DNA from: Solen grandis
Taxonomy: Eukaryota > Mollusca > Bivalvia > Adapedonta > Solenidae
NCBI GenBank assembly: GCA_021229015.1
Contig: CM037782.1
Location: 58,091,518-58,155,517 of the forward strand
Reading direction: 5' to 3'
DNA: 64,000 bases
The notes below the pieces were generated by a model that was given only the letters and a program-made list of their open reading frames with translations, ran no database searches and had not been told where the DNA came from. Shown in pieces: positions 33,901-48,900 of the stretch (within the stretch, counting starts at the first letter, position 1; the number at the start of each line of letters is the position of its first letter). A program made the translations under genes and the position numbers.

Positions 33901-36900
33901 ACTGTATTTAAAAGTCATCCTAAATTTGTGGCCATTCAGAAGCTATGCAAATTCAAATTTATGAGCAATTTTTTTCAAAAGAACACTTTTCTCTTTCCTA
34001 ATTATTATGTTCAGATCAATCTCTTTGACAAATCAAAATGTTTCATAAATTTAGGATTATTCCTTAGCTTGGGAGAATCTACTCGTATTTTTATTTCTGC
34101 AGATGACAGAAGCCTACATTTTCTATTGAAAAGTCTTTACAGCCTTATACGTTGACATTGTCTGTACAGATCCATACCTGTACCACTTTAAAAACTCTGA
34201 TATATAGCTGCCAGTGTAGTCCAAAAATATAGGAATATTAACCTTATCAGAATTTTACATTTTGTGCACAAATATAAGAATTGCTGTAGGAAGTGAATAT
34301 ATAATTTATAAGAATTATAAAATCTGCAGCATTAAACATTTCAGTCTCCAAATGATTGAAATATTGTCAGTGGGATGTTAAAACTAATTCAAAAAACAAA
34401 CGAACAGCATTCTGTATCTAATAGTCATTAATGCCCATGAAATCAAGATATTATCCATTGTGTCTCTCCTCTGTAATATCCAGGGCTTAAGACAATATGA
34501 AATTGACTAATCAAATGATTGTGATAGCTAGATCCCCTATGAAATAATGGCATGCTTCCACCTTGACAACCTACTCATTATTTCACGCACCAGCAAAATG
34601 ACTGACAGATGATGCCAACAGAAAAATTCTTCAGGTTACTAACATGACTTTTTTTTTTACCAGGAGGGGCACCCAACAGTGTTATGCAACTTTTGTATAT
34701 ATTAAAATAAAAAAAATAAACTAACAAACAAACTAAAATGATATCTTTAATGTCATGCAATACAAGAGAATTGGATGCTCCCCGAATAAATGCTAAATAA
34801 CAAAGGGCAATAACTCCAAAATTAAGCAAAACAGAGTTGTGTTTTGTATTTTTCCGATACCTTTGTAGTTTTTGTGTTATGCTCCGGACAACAAAATTAT
34901 GTCGGACGGACGACTGGACAGACAGACGGACAAAGCGGCAACTATTTGCTCTCCCTTTGGGGAGCATAAAAACAGTTACATTCTTTTTTCGGTTGGGTAT
35001 AGTGAGTTACCATGTCTTGGGGGAGAATACAGGTTTTTTTCACCGTGTAATGATTTCTTGCCTTCTGCTCAAATATACACAGTGGAAAAAAACCTGTCTT
35101 TTCCCCAACAACACGGTAAATCACAATACCCAAATGAAAACAATGTAACTATTACTAAATCAAAATTTAACATCTATATCACTCAACTCTCTGTAAACCA
35201 CTTGATTCTCACCATTTGCCGGGGAGTAATATTTGCCGAATGCTTGGTCTTTGGGGATGTCTGGGTAAAGGTTGACAAGCGATGTGAGGTCCTTGATCCG
35301 GTCCGCCAGGTTTCGAATCGCAAAGTCTCGAATTGTGAATGGCAACAGGTTCCACACCTTCTGTTCTCCTGATCCATGGAAAAAATTGATTGTGCTTTAG
35401 CTATCTTTAACTGTCACATGAAGAAAACACGAGGGCCATGATGGCCCTGAAATCCCTCAACTGAAAAACATTGCCTTCACTGCCTATTATACACATAGTT
35501 ATACTGAACACATGATCCATGCAGAAGTACAGCAAGATAATCTAAATTCCAAACAAAAAATGCAAATGTCGACCAAATTTGTTGGGTTATAGCCCTACAT
35601 AAGCAATTATCCTTCACAAGGTTTATCCACCTATTAAGTTTCAAGGTTATATTATAACTCCAAAAATATGATGTGCAGAGAGCTTCAATTCACCCCTATG
35701 AGGTCTATTCACCTATGAAGTTTCATGGTTATATATAACTCCAAAAACATGAGGTGCAGAATTTATGGTTCTTGTACAATGCACTTCTCCTTCATCAGAT
35801 CTATCCACCTGTGAAGTTTCGAGTTCATAGCTTTTTAACTTTATGAGTTTTGCTCAAGACATAAAGTCTGACGGAATCCACGGACAGACAGACAGACGTA
35901 TGGATACCAGACGGTCAAAGCGGCAATTTCCAACTCACCCTTCGGGAAGCGTAAAAATAGGGAAACTTATAACCAGATTTTCCATTGAAAAACCTTCTTT
36001 AGTAGTAATGGCTAGCAATCGGTTACTGACAAAGATGGTCATTTTAAGACCTTGTGGTCAAGGTTAACCCACAAGTGGGGTCCTTATTTTTAGAGACAGC
36101 ATGCAGAAGAGACGGTGGTTACAAGGGCATCTGGGTGCTCATCTTACGAATAGACCCCTTGGTTCTTTGAAATGACTAGTGTGTAGCACAAATACATGAG
36201 AGAGAAGTTCCTGGGTAAAACCAGTACTGAGTACTCCGAGTTCCCAAAGCAAACCTATTTTGCCAAGAACTTGGCAAGGGTCCATCTGGTACCAATTTTA
36301 TATGTCTTTAATTTGACACAGTTAGTGGAGCAATGTGCCTCCCCTCGGATTCAAACCCCACACCTCCAAATCACAAAGCAGACACACTATCACTGAGCTA
36401 TTGATCCAGTATAATATATAAAGTCAATCTTAATATCTCAGAGATAGTCAGCTAGACTTGCTGTCAATCTTTCCTGTGAAGTTCAGTCCTATTCCAGACA
36501 TGGGTCTGGGATAGAGCACTGACAACTGTCTGATATACATACACAATATCAACAAAATATATCAGTAAAATATAATTTGACCCAAATATTTGAACAACGA
36601 AGCTTGGAGTCACCAGATGAAGAAGATTGTATCTACAGAGGTGGATATACAGACAGAAAGCTGGACTGGGAGGGGGAGAAATATAATAATATCCAAACTT
36701 AAGCACAAACACTGACATTACAAGAGGGCCAAGATGGCCCTGAAACTGCTCACCTGAGAAACACTGCCTTCATTAGCTGCATTGCTGAAGAAATGAAGAT
36801 GTAAGAGTGTAAAATATGTGTGATGTTCTGATATTTCAAGGGCCTAAAATGTAGCTCTATTGGTCAAATATTAGCCAAAATCAAACTCAACTGAGATATT

Positions 36901-39900
36901 GTTGTCATTATCATTGTGGATAAGTATAATGATGACTGCTTAATAATTGCAGATGCTAGTGTAAACATAGTAACAATCTGGCATTTTTTTTATGATTCAA
37001 GGCCCTTAACTCCTCACCTAATAAATCAATATCAGCCATAATTGAACTTGGTCAAGCCTTCATAGCTATAAACATTGTCATGAAGTTTGAAGATGATTGC
37101 TTAAGAAATGTAGAGGCTAGAGTGCAAACAAAAGTGATATCGGATATATATTTTTTATATTAAAGGGGCATACATTTGTAACTCCTGACCTAATTGGCTG
37201 ATATCAGCCATAATCAAACTTGACAGAAAGATTATGGTAATAAAAATTGTCATAAAGTTTGGAGAAGATTGCTCAAGAAATGAAGCTGCTAGAGTGTAAA
37301 CAATGTGAAATCTGACATTTTTTTATGTTAAAAGGCTTAACTCCTGACCCAATAGACTGATATCAGCCATCATCGAATTTGACCGAGAAATTATTTCATG
37401 TATTGTCATATAGTTTGAAGAGGTTTGCTTAAGAAATAAAGATGCTAGAGTGTTAACACTGAAATTTTTGATGCATGACACACATACGCACAACGCACAT
37501 CAGATGACGGACATCCAAGTATCACAAAAGCTAAAAATAAATTCAAACATAAATGATATAAATATCTTACCAGGTTTTTCTGGGTTATCACCCACCCAAG
37601 CAATTGTAATACCGCCTATAGTGCCGTCACTAAACCTTAACATAAATGCTCCATTGGGCTTTGTTTCCAACAAATCACTGGTCTCATTTTTGTCCATGAA
37701 TCCAATTATAGATCTGAAATAGTTTATTAGAAAAAAATGAGTAAAGATAATTATTTACATATACAGAAAAAGAACTTGCTAGTATGAATAGATCCGTGAT
37801 CTTTTGAATTTGCATCATTTTCACCACAAAAAAAAGAATCTATCAATAATACAAATTAAACATTTCGACATATCTAGAGGTTAGCGTCAATTATGGTAGG
37901 CCCGGAGTACCATGATGTCCAACACAATAGTTCATAAATAATGCAGGATACCCATACAGCCATTAAGATCAGGAGTGACAGTCGGAGTGGACAATGTTGA
38001 TTTGATCATAAAAGGGACATAACTCATGGGCATCTGGGACAGATTGATTGCTTATCCAACTTGTCTCTCATAACATTCCCATTAACATTAGACAATAACC
38101 AGTGATATCACAGTGTCCCAACATAAAAAATCTCAGTGACTCCAACCAAAAGTAGTGAGGGGCTTATTGATGGACAGTCGGTAACTGTAACTACTCAACA
38201 TTGGAGGTAGTCAGTCGGTAACTCTATCTACTCAACATTGGAGGTAGTCAGACTTGACTATTTGAGTTTACCGTCACTTCGACAGTATTTCAGTTATATA
38301 GTGACGTCCAGCTAATTACAGGTGGAGGAAGACCCCGAATGCACTGAGGCATCCAGGTAGAACCACTGACCTACTGCAAGCCAGCTGGAAGGCTTCCTCA
38401 CATGAAAATCCGAATGACCTGCTGCAAGGATTTGAACCCACACAGTGAGGGGCTGAGTGAGTGTTTAAGTCAGCAACTTTACCCTCTCGGCCACGGAGGC
38501 CCCTGGAGGTAGTCAGTCAGTAAATATATCTACTCAACATTGGAGGTAGTCATACAAAAGTGTTCTTATACAAACAATTCAACTGATCTTCAGTGGGAGC
38601 ACACTGTTGTTTTTTCTTTTACATCTATATGGAAACAAGATCATTCAACTTTTACCACAATCTAGGCAATACCAATGCTATTTGTCACTGAAAGTCATTA
38701 ACTGTTCCTGCACATCTGACAAGCACCCCCTTCCATAGTTTTAGGGGTGTCAGTGTTTTTTTTCCTTGAATTGTGAATGGGTCCGGTACCCCTTCATTTA
38801 TGAAAAATCAGCTTTGTTTTTCTCAATATTGTGAAAAAAAGTAGCAATGTTTTTTCTGATATCGTGAAGAGAAAATGTGGAATACCTTGCAATCTTTCTG
38901 AAAAATGGTAGGGAATAGTTTATATTTTCAAGAAACTGAGATATTGTGGAAGAGAAACGCTTCTGAAATTTATTCAGCTGAGTAAGAAGGGTTTAGACTA
39001 TGCCTCTATAAAATAACAATTTTGAATTGTGAATCAACTTGGGTCCATTCTAAATTGTGAATGGGTCCTTTTACATGTATCACTTACAGAAGGAAAAAAA
39101 TCACTTGGTGTAGAAAATCTTATATCTGCATCCCTTATTCAAAACAGATCTAATGCCAAATAAAATGTCATATAAATATGACATTAAGCTTCAACAGCTG
39201 TTTCAAGTTTCGTATAAACCATCACATATTTTCTTATATTTAACACATTACATATAACTTAAAGCCGAATTACATCACTCTGCGTCATCACTTGTGTATT
39301 CTATACATGCATATTGCATAGAACTCAAATAGCTGGATAAAATGTGTTTGATGCAACTAACTTTGTTTGAAAGGTGCTTTATTCATATAATGTTGAAAAT
39401 TAATGAGAAATACACACGTTAAATGGTTATTTTCATATATTATTTGAAACTATTTTCATTATGTAAGATTACTAAAAATAATTCGTTCAGTCTGTTCATT
39501 CATGTTTTGATTTTTTGTTGGTTTTTATCACAAATTACTGAGTCTAAGTCATATTTTAAAAAGAATCTGACATGCATTGGTACCTCATATCAAATTTTAC
39601 TAAACTAGTTCAGGAAAATATTATTAAGCTCGTCAGAGGCCCGCTTAATAACATTTTCATGGACTCATTTAGTAAAATTTTATATAAAATAACAATTCAC
39701 GTCAGATCCTATATATACTGCACCTTTCCTGTTTTAAGCAGTGAACATTTAGCCAATTGGAATACTGGAAAGATCCATGATGTCATATATATACAGTAAA
39801 AAACAACATGGAACCTGACATTATACTCTCTATAGACATACTTTTGTAGGAAATTTCAATGTAAATGTCATAAATTATAAACCCATTAATTGTTTGTTTG

Positions 39901-42900
39901 TTTAATTGGGTTCACTGTCCCGAAGACAGTATTTCAGTCATCTGGAGGCTATGTCTACATGAGACAGAAATAGTGCTGCCACACTGCAGTATCATGCCAT
40001 AGAAATGTATCATGATACCACACCCAGTCACATTATACTGACACCAGACCAACCAGTCCTGGAACTACCCTTATATGCTGAGCCCCAAACAAGGGAGTTA
40101 TGCAAGTATCTGTGTTGCAGCAAGAGAACACATTGCATTAAGTCTAAATAAACAAGAAGTTATTAGAAAAAATCCATAAAGCTATTTTTCTTAAGTCATT
40201 TACAGTGAGAGAAATAATCAATCATTGAATTTAAATAAACAAATTGAGATCCCCAACACACTGGTGTTCTGTTCAGGTCAAAACCTCCCAAAGGCTAATT
40301 TCCAACATGAACTGGATACCTCTGGATTGGGACCTCCCAATCTTCAGTCCAACTCAATGAGAGATTCTAGAATCTAGTCACACATTAGATCAATGGTTGT
40401 GGCCCTACTATCCTACTAATGCAACCTGATGTTTATAATGAAGTAACTGTGCTTTTATTACCAATATCTGAATAACACTTACCCATCACACCACTGGGCT
40501 TTCAAGTGCTCCTTCACCAGCTTTCCGATGGACCAGAACCATTCCCAGAAAGTGAACGATCTTGATGGCAAATTCTCCTTTAAAACAAAACAATTCAAGT
40601 AACATATTTTTAAAATTTGGCAAAACAGGTAAAGAAGAAATATTCAAATGTTTCCTTACAGATTAAAAAGGAAAATCTAAATAGGAAGAAGTCACTGCTT
40701 CAGAATGAATAAGGTTAAGATCTGTGCAATGGTTTCTGATTAGTATATTTGATGCCAATTTTGAGAGATGTCCCAGACCTTTGTGGCAAGGATCAAATTT
40801 CCCAAGGTGAGATCATACCTTGTTAAACTGTGACCATGTAACTGTGTCCTGTGGTCCATCATGAGGCAAAGATCCCATCAGTTTGGTGGCCAGGTACTTT
40901 AGGTTACCTTCACTGAGGCCACGTCCAGTCATCTGTTCAAACTTGGTGGACAGCATGGTCGCCACTTCTGACCAAGGCACACGGTCTGGGACCTGGAATG
41001 GTACCCGGCCCTGAAAGAAAACATGACCTCCAGTGAGTTAACACACCAAAAAATGTTGAACTAACTTATCTGATAGTCCTGATCAAATTCACCATCCACA
41101 TTAACATATACAGATCTGATAGAGGTTTTATAAGACACCCAAATAAATTGCCCCAAGATATTTCTATAAATAAAGTTGAGCCCTCAATAAGGCCATGACC
41201 TTAGACTAGTCTCTAAACTCTTTATTCGTTATACATGTACTTTCAAAATTTGCACAAAACATCATCTCTTTTAGTCAATTCAAATTAAACATATTACTTT
41301 TATGTTGGTAAGAAAACTAGATTTTTTAACATCTTATACTAATTCCTCTCAAGGTTCCAGGTTGCATTGAGGAAATCTTACAAAATGTTCCACCCTCATG
41401 GGGATCAAACTTGTAACCTTTGGATCCAGAGTAAATGAATACAATCATTGGACTATGGTGCATGTGCATACCTGAGCAAAGTTTCTTCTGACCCTTAGTA
41501 TGGGCTTGATGGGATACAAATAGATTAGAGACAACTTCAGCAAATGTCACATTCTATGGTGGCTGCTTTTATTGCTTTTTTTTTTTTTTTTTTGAATGAA
41601 ATGAAATTCCTTACAAAGGACTCTCAAGAAAGAACAAAGTAAGTAGTTGCCATAGAAAGAGGACAGCCTACGTACCTGCTCGGAGAACTGGTTGTCCCAC
41701 AGGTAGGTGGCAGTAGCCTGGCATTCCTGGTTACCATGTACTGTCACTATCACAGGCAGAGACAGCGTCTGTAAGTACACAGCCAACATCGCATGACCAG
41801 CATGCAAATGGATGTCCGCAGGAAAATGACTTGTATGAAACCTGATCAACCTCCAAATGCTGCTTGTATTTTTGAGATCAGGATGCAATACACTGTCCTG
41901 ACTCAATATTGCTTCAAGTCAAATCTAGCTTCATTTTATCATGATCTGAGTAAATAGTATTATAACTAGCATATCTTTATCATCTTAGAGAAAAAAAAAA
42001 TTACAAAATCACCTGGATGCAGATACGATATGACTGTTATATGACTCATTGGCATTTACAAGCAAGTATGACTAAAGAAAAGAAACAACAAGAGACACAA
42101 GTCTTCTCGTAATCTGTCAGTTATGCAACAAAACTTTATTGGGATTGACAAAATTTTAATCAAGATTTGGTTAAACAAAGAAGGAAATATGTGAAAAGAC
42201 TGGCAATATTCAAAATCCATCTGCAGACAAGGACAGTTAAAACTGATCTTACCCAAACTTGGAACTTGAGCTCATTTCCTCCCACATTGAAGTCTGATGT
42301 GAATAATATACAAAACTTTTCTTCTGCCACAGTCTGCAACAACAATCTCATGTTTTCACCATAAAGTGGGAAAAAATTCAGAGCTAGAATGCTTTCAGTC
42401 AATCATCAATCATTGTAGAATAAGCAGATTGGATGAAATGGCTTTCTCTATCTACTAAGTTTATTGAGATGTGTTATTTTTACATCTTTATACATGTACT
42501 TGCAACTATTCATTTGGATGCATCTGTTCTGTATATCATTAAGACTACTTCAGGATAATCTAGTGTTTTTCAAGGTGTATAAAATCTAAAAAAAAAATAT
42601 ATATATATCATATATAGAAAACACTGACCATACAATCTAATTCTGAAAGAAACATGCATGGATGGTTGATTACTATTACCAATATACCAGGAATTATTCA
42701 TCAACACAATACTGACCCACCTTCTTGTTTACATTTATTCTTTTGCTGGGCCTGACATGCATGAACCAACCAAGAAGTGGAGATTTCAAATAAATACACA
42801 ATCTTGCATTCTGAATCATTCCGACATATTTCAATATAACCTATTCAGGGAAGAACAGGACCTAGTGTGGTGTGATGCTATGGCAAGAGACGTACCACGA

Positions 42901-45900
42901 TGAGAACATTTCCAGTATTATGTTCATGTAACAGAGAGTGACTTGGGGTATAAAAATGGTAAACCTTTTTTGCTTACATGATTTTCTGATCCTTTTCTGT
43001 CTGCTCTCTTGATATTTTTCAATGACTGAAATGAAAGAAAAAATAACTTAGTGTTCCCTTTCCCACAATGCTTAATAAGTTTCAACAAAAAACAAGAAAA
43101 TGTGTCTGTGAGACACTAATGCCCCGCCAGGATATGATCAGAACCAAATATTTGCTTGTATTTTTAAAAGATTATATAATGATGTACATTTGTACAAAGT
43201 TTCATGATGATGTGAAGTTACCTTTAAGAAGCTTAAACACAGAGGTAAACCTGGGGCAGAATAACCAATTTTACCAAGTCATAGCCATAAAATTAAATAA
43301 ATACTACTGGTAAATAAGCCTTGTCATGATGTACGTGAATGTTAAGTTTCATGAAGATTTAAAGTCATCTTCATAGAAAAAAAAGCTGAAACACAAATGC
43401 AGAACAACCAAATTTACTATGCTTATCCAACTGTGAAATATGGCTCACAGCTTTAAATTTGCATAAATATTAAAAAGCTTTTATCATGATGTAAATGTGA
43501 ATACAGTTTCATTAAGATGTGAAATCATCTTCATAGAAAAAAAAAAGATAAAACGCAAAGGTAATCCTAGTAATCCTAAGGCAGAAGAATCATTTTACCA
43601 CATTCATCCAACCATGAAATGTGGTTCACAGCCATAAATAAATAAATATTTAATAGATTATATCATGATGTACATGTGTACCTAGTTTCATAAAGATGTG
43701 AAGTCATCTTCTTAGAAAGAAAGCTTAAACGCAAAGGTAAACCTGAGGAGTGACGGACAGATGGATGGACGGACAGACACACAGACCGAAATCTATATGC
43801 CTCCAAACGGAGTTGGCGGGCCATAAAAATCATTATTCATAAATGAATGATTTTACATAGGGTATAAAACATTGATCATGACCTTTCCCACAAAGCTGTA
43901 TCTTAATATTTGTAACCGAACATTTCAGTATTTTATTTATCAAAACTGTGAAATCTGTTTAGTTTATCATAACCACATATAAAGTCTTATACATGTATTC
44001 AAAATGAACAAATATAATATTGTATGGTACTCATAAAAACAAATCCTATACTTCATATTCATGGGTTTGTTTGTGATGCTCATTGTGACAGGAAATAACC
44101 TCCCAATAGTAAAGGCAAATCTTAACTTTTCCATTACGTACCATGTTTCTGAAGGTAACACTGAGTTTGCCAGTATGAGAGTGGAAGTCCATGTTGCCAT
44201 CATTGTTGAGGATGTCTCCACACCCCTGCTGACCACGACCTTCCTTGTTCAGCATGTTTCTTGCCTGCGCCTCACTGCCAAGTACACAGTTGTTATATGA
44301 GGTGAGATTCTACATGGCTTATAAACAAGTTCAAACAACAACTTCCATTTCCATAGGCCTCATGTTTTTTTTACTTTTCAGTGTTCATATTAAGCTGGAA
44401 ACCAACCTTCGTTTTAGCAATAAAGGTAGAGGGCTATGAGGTGATTCTTTGTGAAAAACTAGAGCTATCACTGAAGGTGATTAATACCCCCGCAAAATAC
44501 TTTAATGCAGGAGAAGCCAGACTTCAGGCAGAGCATAGATAAGAACCTGTATACATAGTATATTGGTTGTGATATTAATAAGTAAAGTTTTTATTTAAAG
44601 TTGATAGAGAGTCAATAATGGTTGTTTGTCACAGTAGTTTAAAAATATAAGGTTACAGTTCTTGGACACTGCACTTCTCCTAGTCGCCATCTGTTTACAT
44701 TTTAAGTTTCAAGTATATACCATGTATAATATTCGAGTTATGTTCAGGACAAGAAAAACAAGGAAAAGTAACAAAGGGAAATAACTCTGTAATTACTCTA
44801 GATAGAGTTATGGTTCTTGTGCACTGCACTTCCTCATATTGTGGTTGACCATTGTATGAAATTGTTTTGAAATCCAACCAGTATTTACAAGTTATCTCGG
44901 ACAAGGAAAATACAAAGGGCAATAACTCTGTAATTCCTTAGATAGAGTTATGGTTCTTGTGCATGCACTTCCTCTCATTAATACAAAGGGCAATAACTCT
45001 GTAATTACTCTAGATAGTGTTATGGTTCTTGTGCACTGCACTTCCTCATATTGTGGTTGACCATTGTATGAAATTGTTTTGAAATCCAACCAGTAGTTTA
45101 CAAGTTATACTCTGGACAAGGAAAAAATACAAAGGGCAATAACTCTGTAATTACTCTAGATAGAGTTATGGTTCTTGTGCACTGCACTTCCTCTATTGTG
45201 TTGACCATTGTATGAAATTGTTTTGAAATCCAATCAGTACTTTACAAGTTATACTCTGGACAAGGAAAAGTAACTAAGGGCAATAACTCTGTAATTCCTA
45301 TAGATAGAGTTATGGTTCTTGTGCACTGCACTTCCTCTCATTGTGCTTGACCATTGTATGAAATTGTTTTGAAATCCAATCAGTACTTTACAAGTTATAC
45401 TCCGGACAAGGAAAAAATACAAAGGGCAATAACTCTGTAATTACTCTAGATAGAGTTATGGTTCTTGTGCACTGCACTTCCTCATATTGTGGTTGACCAT
45501 TGTATGAAATTGTTTTGAAATCAAACTTGTACTTTTCAAGTTATGCTCCGGACAAGGAAAATGCAACGGACCGCTGGACCGACCGACCGACCGACCACCG
45601 GGTGACTCCTATATACCCCCGCAAACTTTGTTTCGGGGGTATAATAAAATTCATTTCTGACCATTGGTTCCTTATCTTTCTATATACATCAGCTTTGTCT
45701 AAGCACTTTGAGACAGGGTCATAATGGTAGGTAATAAGTATAGTTTACCTTGTTATACTCAGGTGAACTAAATATGACTAAGTCTATGGCAGACTGACGA
45801 CTGATACAGTGTTAACACATGTACAGGCTAACCGTTTACTTTAATTATATACTCTACCTGATGATGGTGGCCTTGACCCTTGGCGGCGTCATGTGAAGGT

Positions 45901-48900
45901 TGAGTTTCCCACCCACTAGTAATCGAACAGAGGCGGAGAATCGAGCATCTTTCTTCATCACTTGAGGGGGCTGCTGTTCCACTATAAATGTACTGGAGGG
46001 AAACAACATATATAAGCCACACATCATGTCTACACTTATCATCATCCTGTATCACATATATATATATATATATCTATACAATCATAATACTGGTAGCATA
46101 AATACTGAAGGGTAGAGCAGTCTATATGAGGGTTGTTCAAAAATAAATAGGACTGAGCCTCCTGTATTTAAATTTTCCATTAGATGTTTAATATTTTCGT
46201 ATATACGGCAATCGAAAATTGTTTCCTAATTTTATATTATATTTTCATAATATTGTATGATTGTACGCGCGCGTATTTCGGTATTTAATAACCATGGTAA
46301 CGCGCACCCGGCACAGTCCATTAAGTTCACTCCATATGCAACATTGTTTTATTAATATCTTAACATATTGCCATCTGCCGCAAGTAATATTCCGCCAAAA
46401 GGTTTCGTTGCATTTAAGTGATGTCATGTACACATATGACGTCATTTGGACATTAGGTTCAGAATAAAACAAAATTTGGATACAACTGGTGACAACGTTC
46501 AAAACACGAAGATGCCGTCGAATGAAAAGTTAGAAATTTGCGCTATCGACAAGTTTTGTCATCAAATGGGCGATACACCATCTTCAACGTTTGAAAAAAT
46601 CAAGCTAACGAAGGGCGAGCACAGTGTTAGCAGGTCTCTTGTTTTTAGCTGGCACAAACAATTTAAAGATGGCGAAAACGACATAATCGACAGAGAAGGA
46701 CGAGGGAGAAAGAAGAAAATTGATGGAACGTTGGTGATGTCATTTGCAGAAACGCTGCAGAACGACCGACGTTTTACAGTGCGAGAGCTGTCGGACATGT
46801 TCGATGTCAGCATGGGAACGGTCCATTCAATTCTTACTAAAGAGTTGAACATAAGGCGTGTTTTAAATTTGTGACTGATTGCTCTATATAGTTTTTATTA
46901 TCGTCTAAACTTGCATTTAGCACAACTTAAAAAGTTTTATATAGAGTCTAGTTGAAATATTAAATATCTGTTTATTTGTAATGTTCTCATTAATGTTTAA
47001 AAGCGGTAAATATATGCCTAAATGCTTATTTTTCACATGTTAGGTCCATGCACGCTGGGTGCCGCGACTCCTAAAAGAGCACGAGAAAGAGAGGAGAGTG
47101 GCAGATTCACGTGCATTTTTGCGGAGGGTAGCGCAAGAAGGTGACAGTTTCCTTTCGCGCATAATTACCACCGACGAGACATGGTTATGGTTGCATGATC
47201 CGGAGACAAGGTCCCAATCAGCCGTATGGAAGCGGACCAGATCCCCTCCCCCAAAGAAGGTCGAGTGTCACGGAGTGGCGGGAAGTACATGTTCGTCATG
47301 TTTGCGGATAGTGATGGCATGATACTTCAACATGCGGTACCAAAGGAGCAGACGATAAATGCAGATTATTTTTGCAAGGTTAGTTTAAACATAAATTTTA
47401 TTAGAAATTATAAATGCACTCTCGTAAGGGTTCGCAAACTGTAGTTTATATAATCTCATTCCCAGTATAATAGACTGTTCTTTTTCATTTCTTGCATTCG
47501 ATGTTTATAACCATTTAATATTATACCACTTTTAATGCATTTTATTTTCATTTATGGCGGCTATACTTTTGTTAAATTTTACACTGTGAAATTAATTTAA
47601 AATAATATTTCTCTACAGGATTCAAATAATTAACACAAGTATTGAACATGTATTTAAATGTATTACAGTTGCTCCGTCGCGATCTTGTGCACGCGCTTAG
47701 GAAGAAGCGACCCGGTCTACCCCTCAAGCATTTCATCCTACATATGGATAATGCCTCCTCACACACCGCCGAAGCCACGGCTCTTGAGATAGCGATTCAA
47801 GGGTTCGCCACGATTCCACATCCTCCCTACTAACCGGACTTGGCGCCCTTCGACTTCTGTATATTTCTGACCATTAAGGCCCAGCTGAAGGGACATCGTT
47901 TCTCGTCGCTTCAAGAACTGATGACAGCAACAATCAACATCACACAGCAGTTCAGCACTGAGTGGTACCATAACATATACAGACAGTGGGTTCACCGTCA
48001 CCGTTGATGCATCGAGCACGCGGGAGAGTATTTCGAGAAAGAATAACGTTGCTGAACATGTGAAATTCCGTGCGACGTCGTGAACGTCATGTGAGCCAGG
48101 TTGCGTGCCCCTTGCTTATTGTTATTATCATAGAATTATTATATTTTATTGATTTTTTCACTGTATGTACACAATAGGTTCCGATTTATGTTATTTGTAA
48201 AATTAGGTATGTATATGAAACGATGTGAACGTTATTGTCGCAGTCCTATTTATTTTTGAACAACCCTCGTATAAATACATGCAAATTATCATTTCCTTCA
48301 CTTTGCATCTGATATTTATCGATACAAATATAGTCAATTCCAAATATTTCTTTATAGTATACAAGATAGGACTTTAATCATATCCACTAATATCAACTAT
48401 TTCAGCTTTTAATCTAGATGCTCTGAAGTATGCCTAAACTCCAGTACTGAAGATTAAGTGAGAACTGTTAAGTACTTGGGCATACCTGGTGACCAGGGAG
48501 GACAGGAGGCCTGTAACCTCCTGATTCAACTCTGGCTGGATGTCTGTGACACCCTGGGGGATATCAATGGGCAACTGCTGTCTCAGAAGGTCCACCTTAA
48601 TGATCTGCTGGCGGTTCTTCCAAATCAGGTCAGCTAGAGATTCACACCTGTAACCCAAATACACATCTGAAGACAAACACGGATCACCTATGGGCTTTTT
48701 ACCATTCACAAATTACATAGATATTTAAATCAAACTAACATGCAATGCAAAACTTACCATGCCATAATGGGATATGATGGGATAAAAAGCAGACCTAGTT
48801 TGTTTGTGATTCTGACTGGTTATTATTTGTTTGCTGGGTTTAATGTCCAACAGAAAGTATTTCAGTCATCTGGGGACTTTTGTCTACATAAGACAGATAT

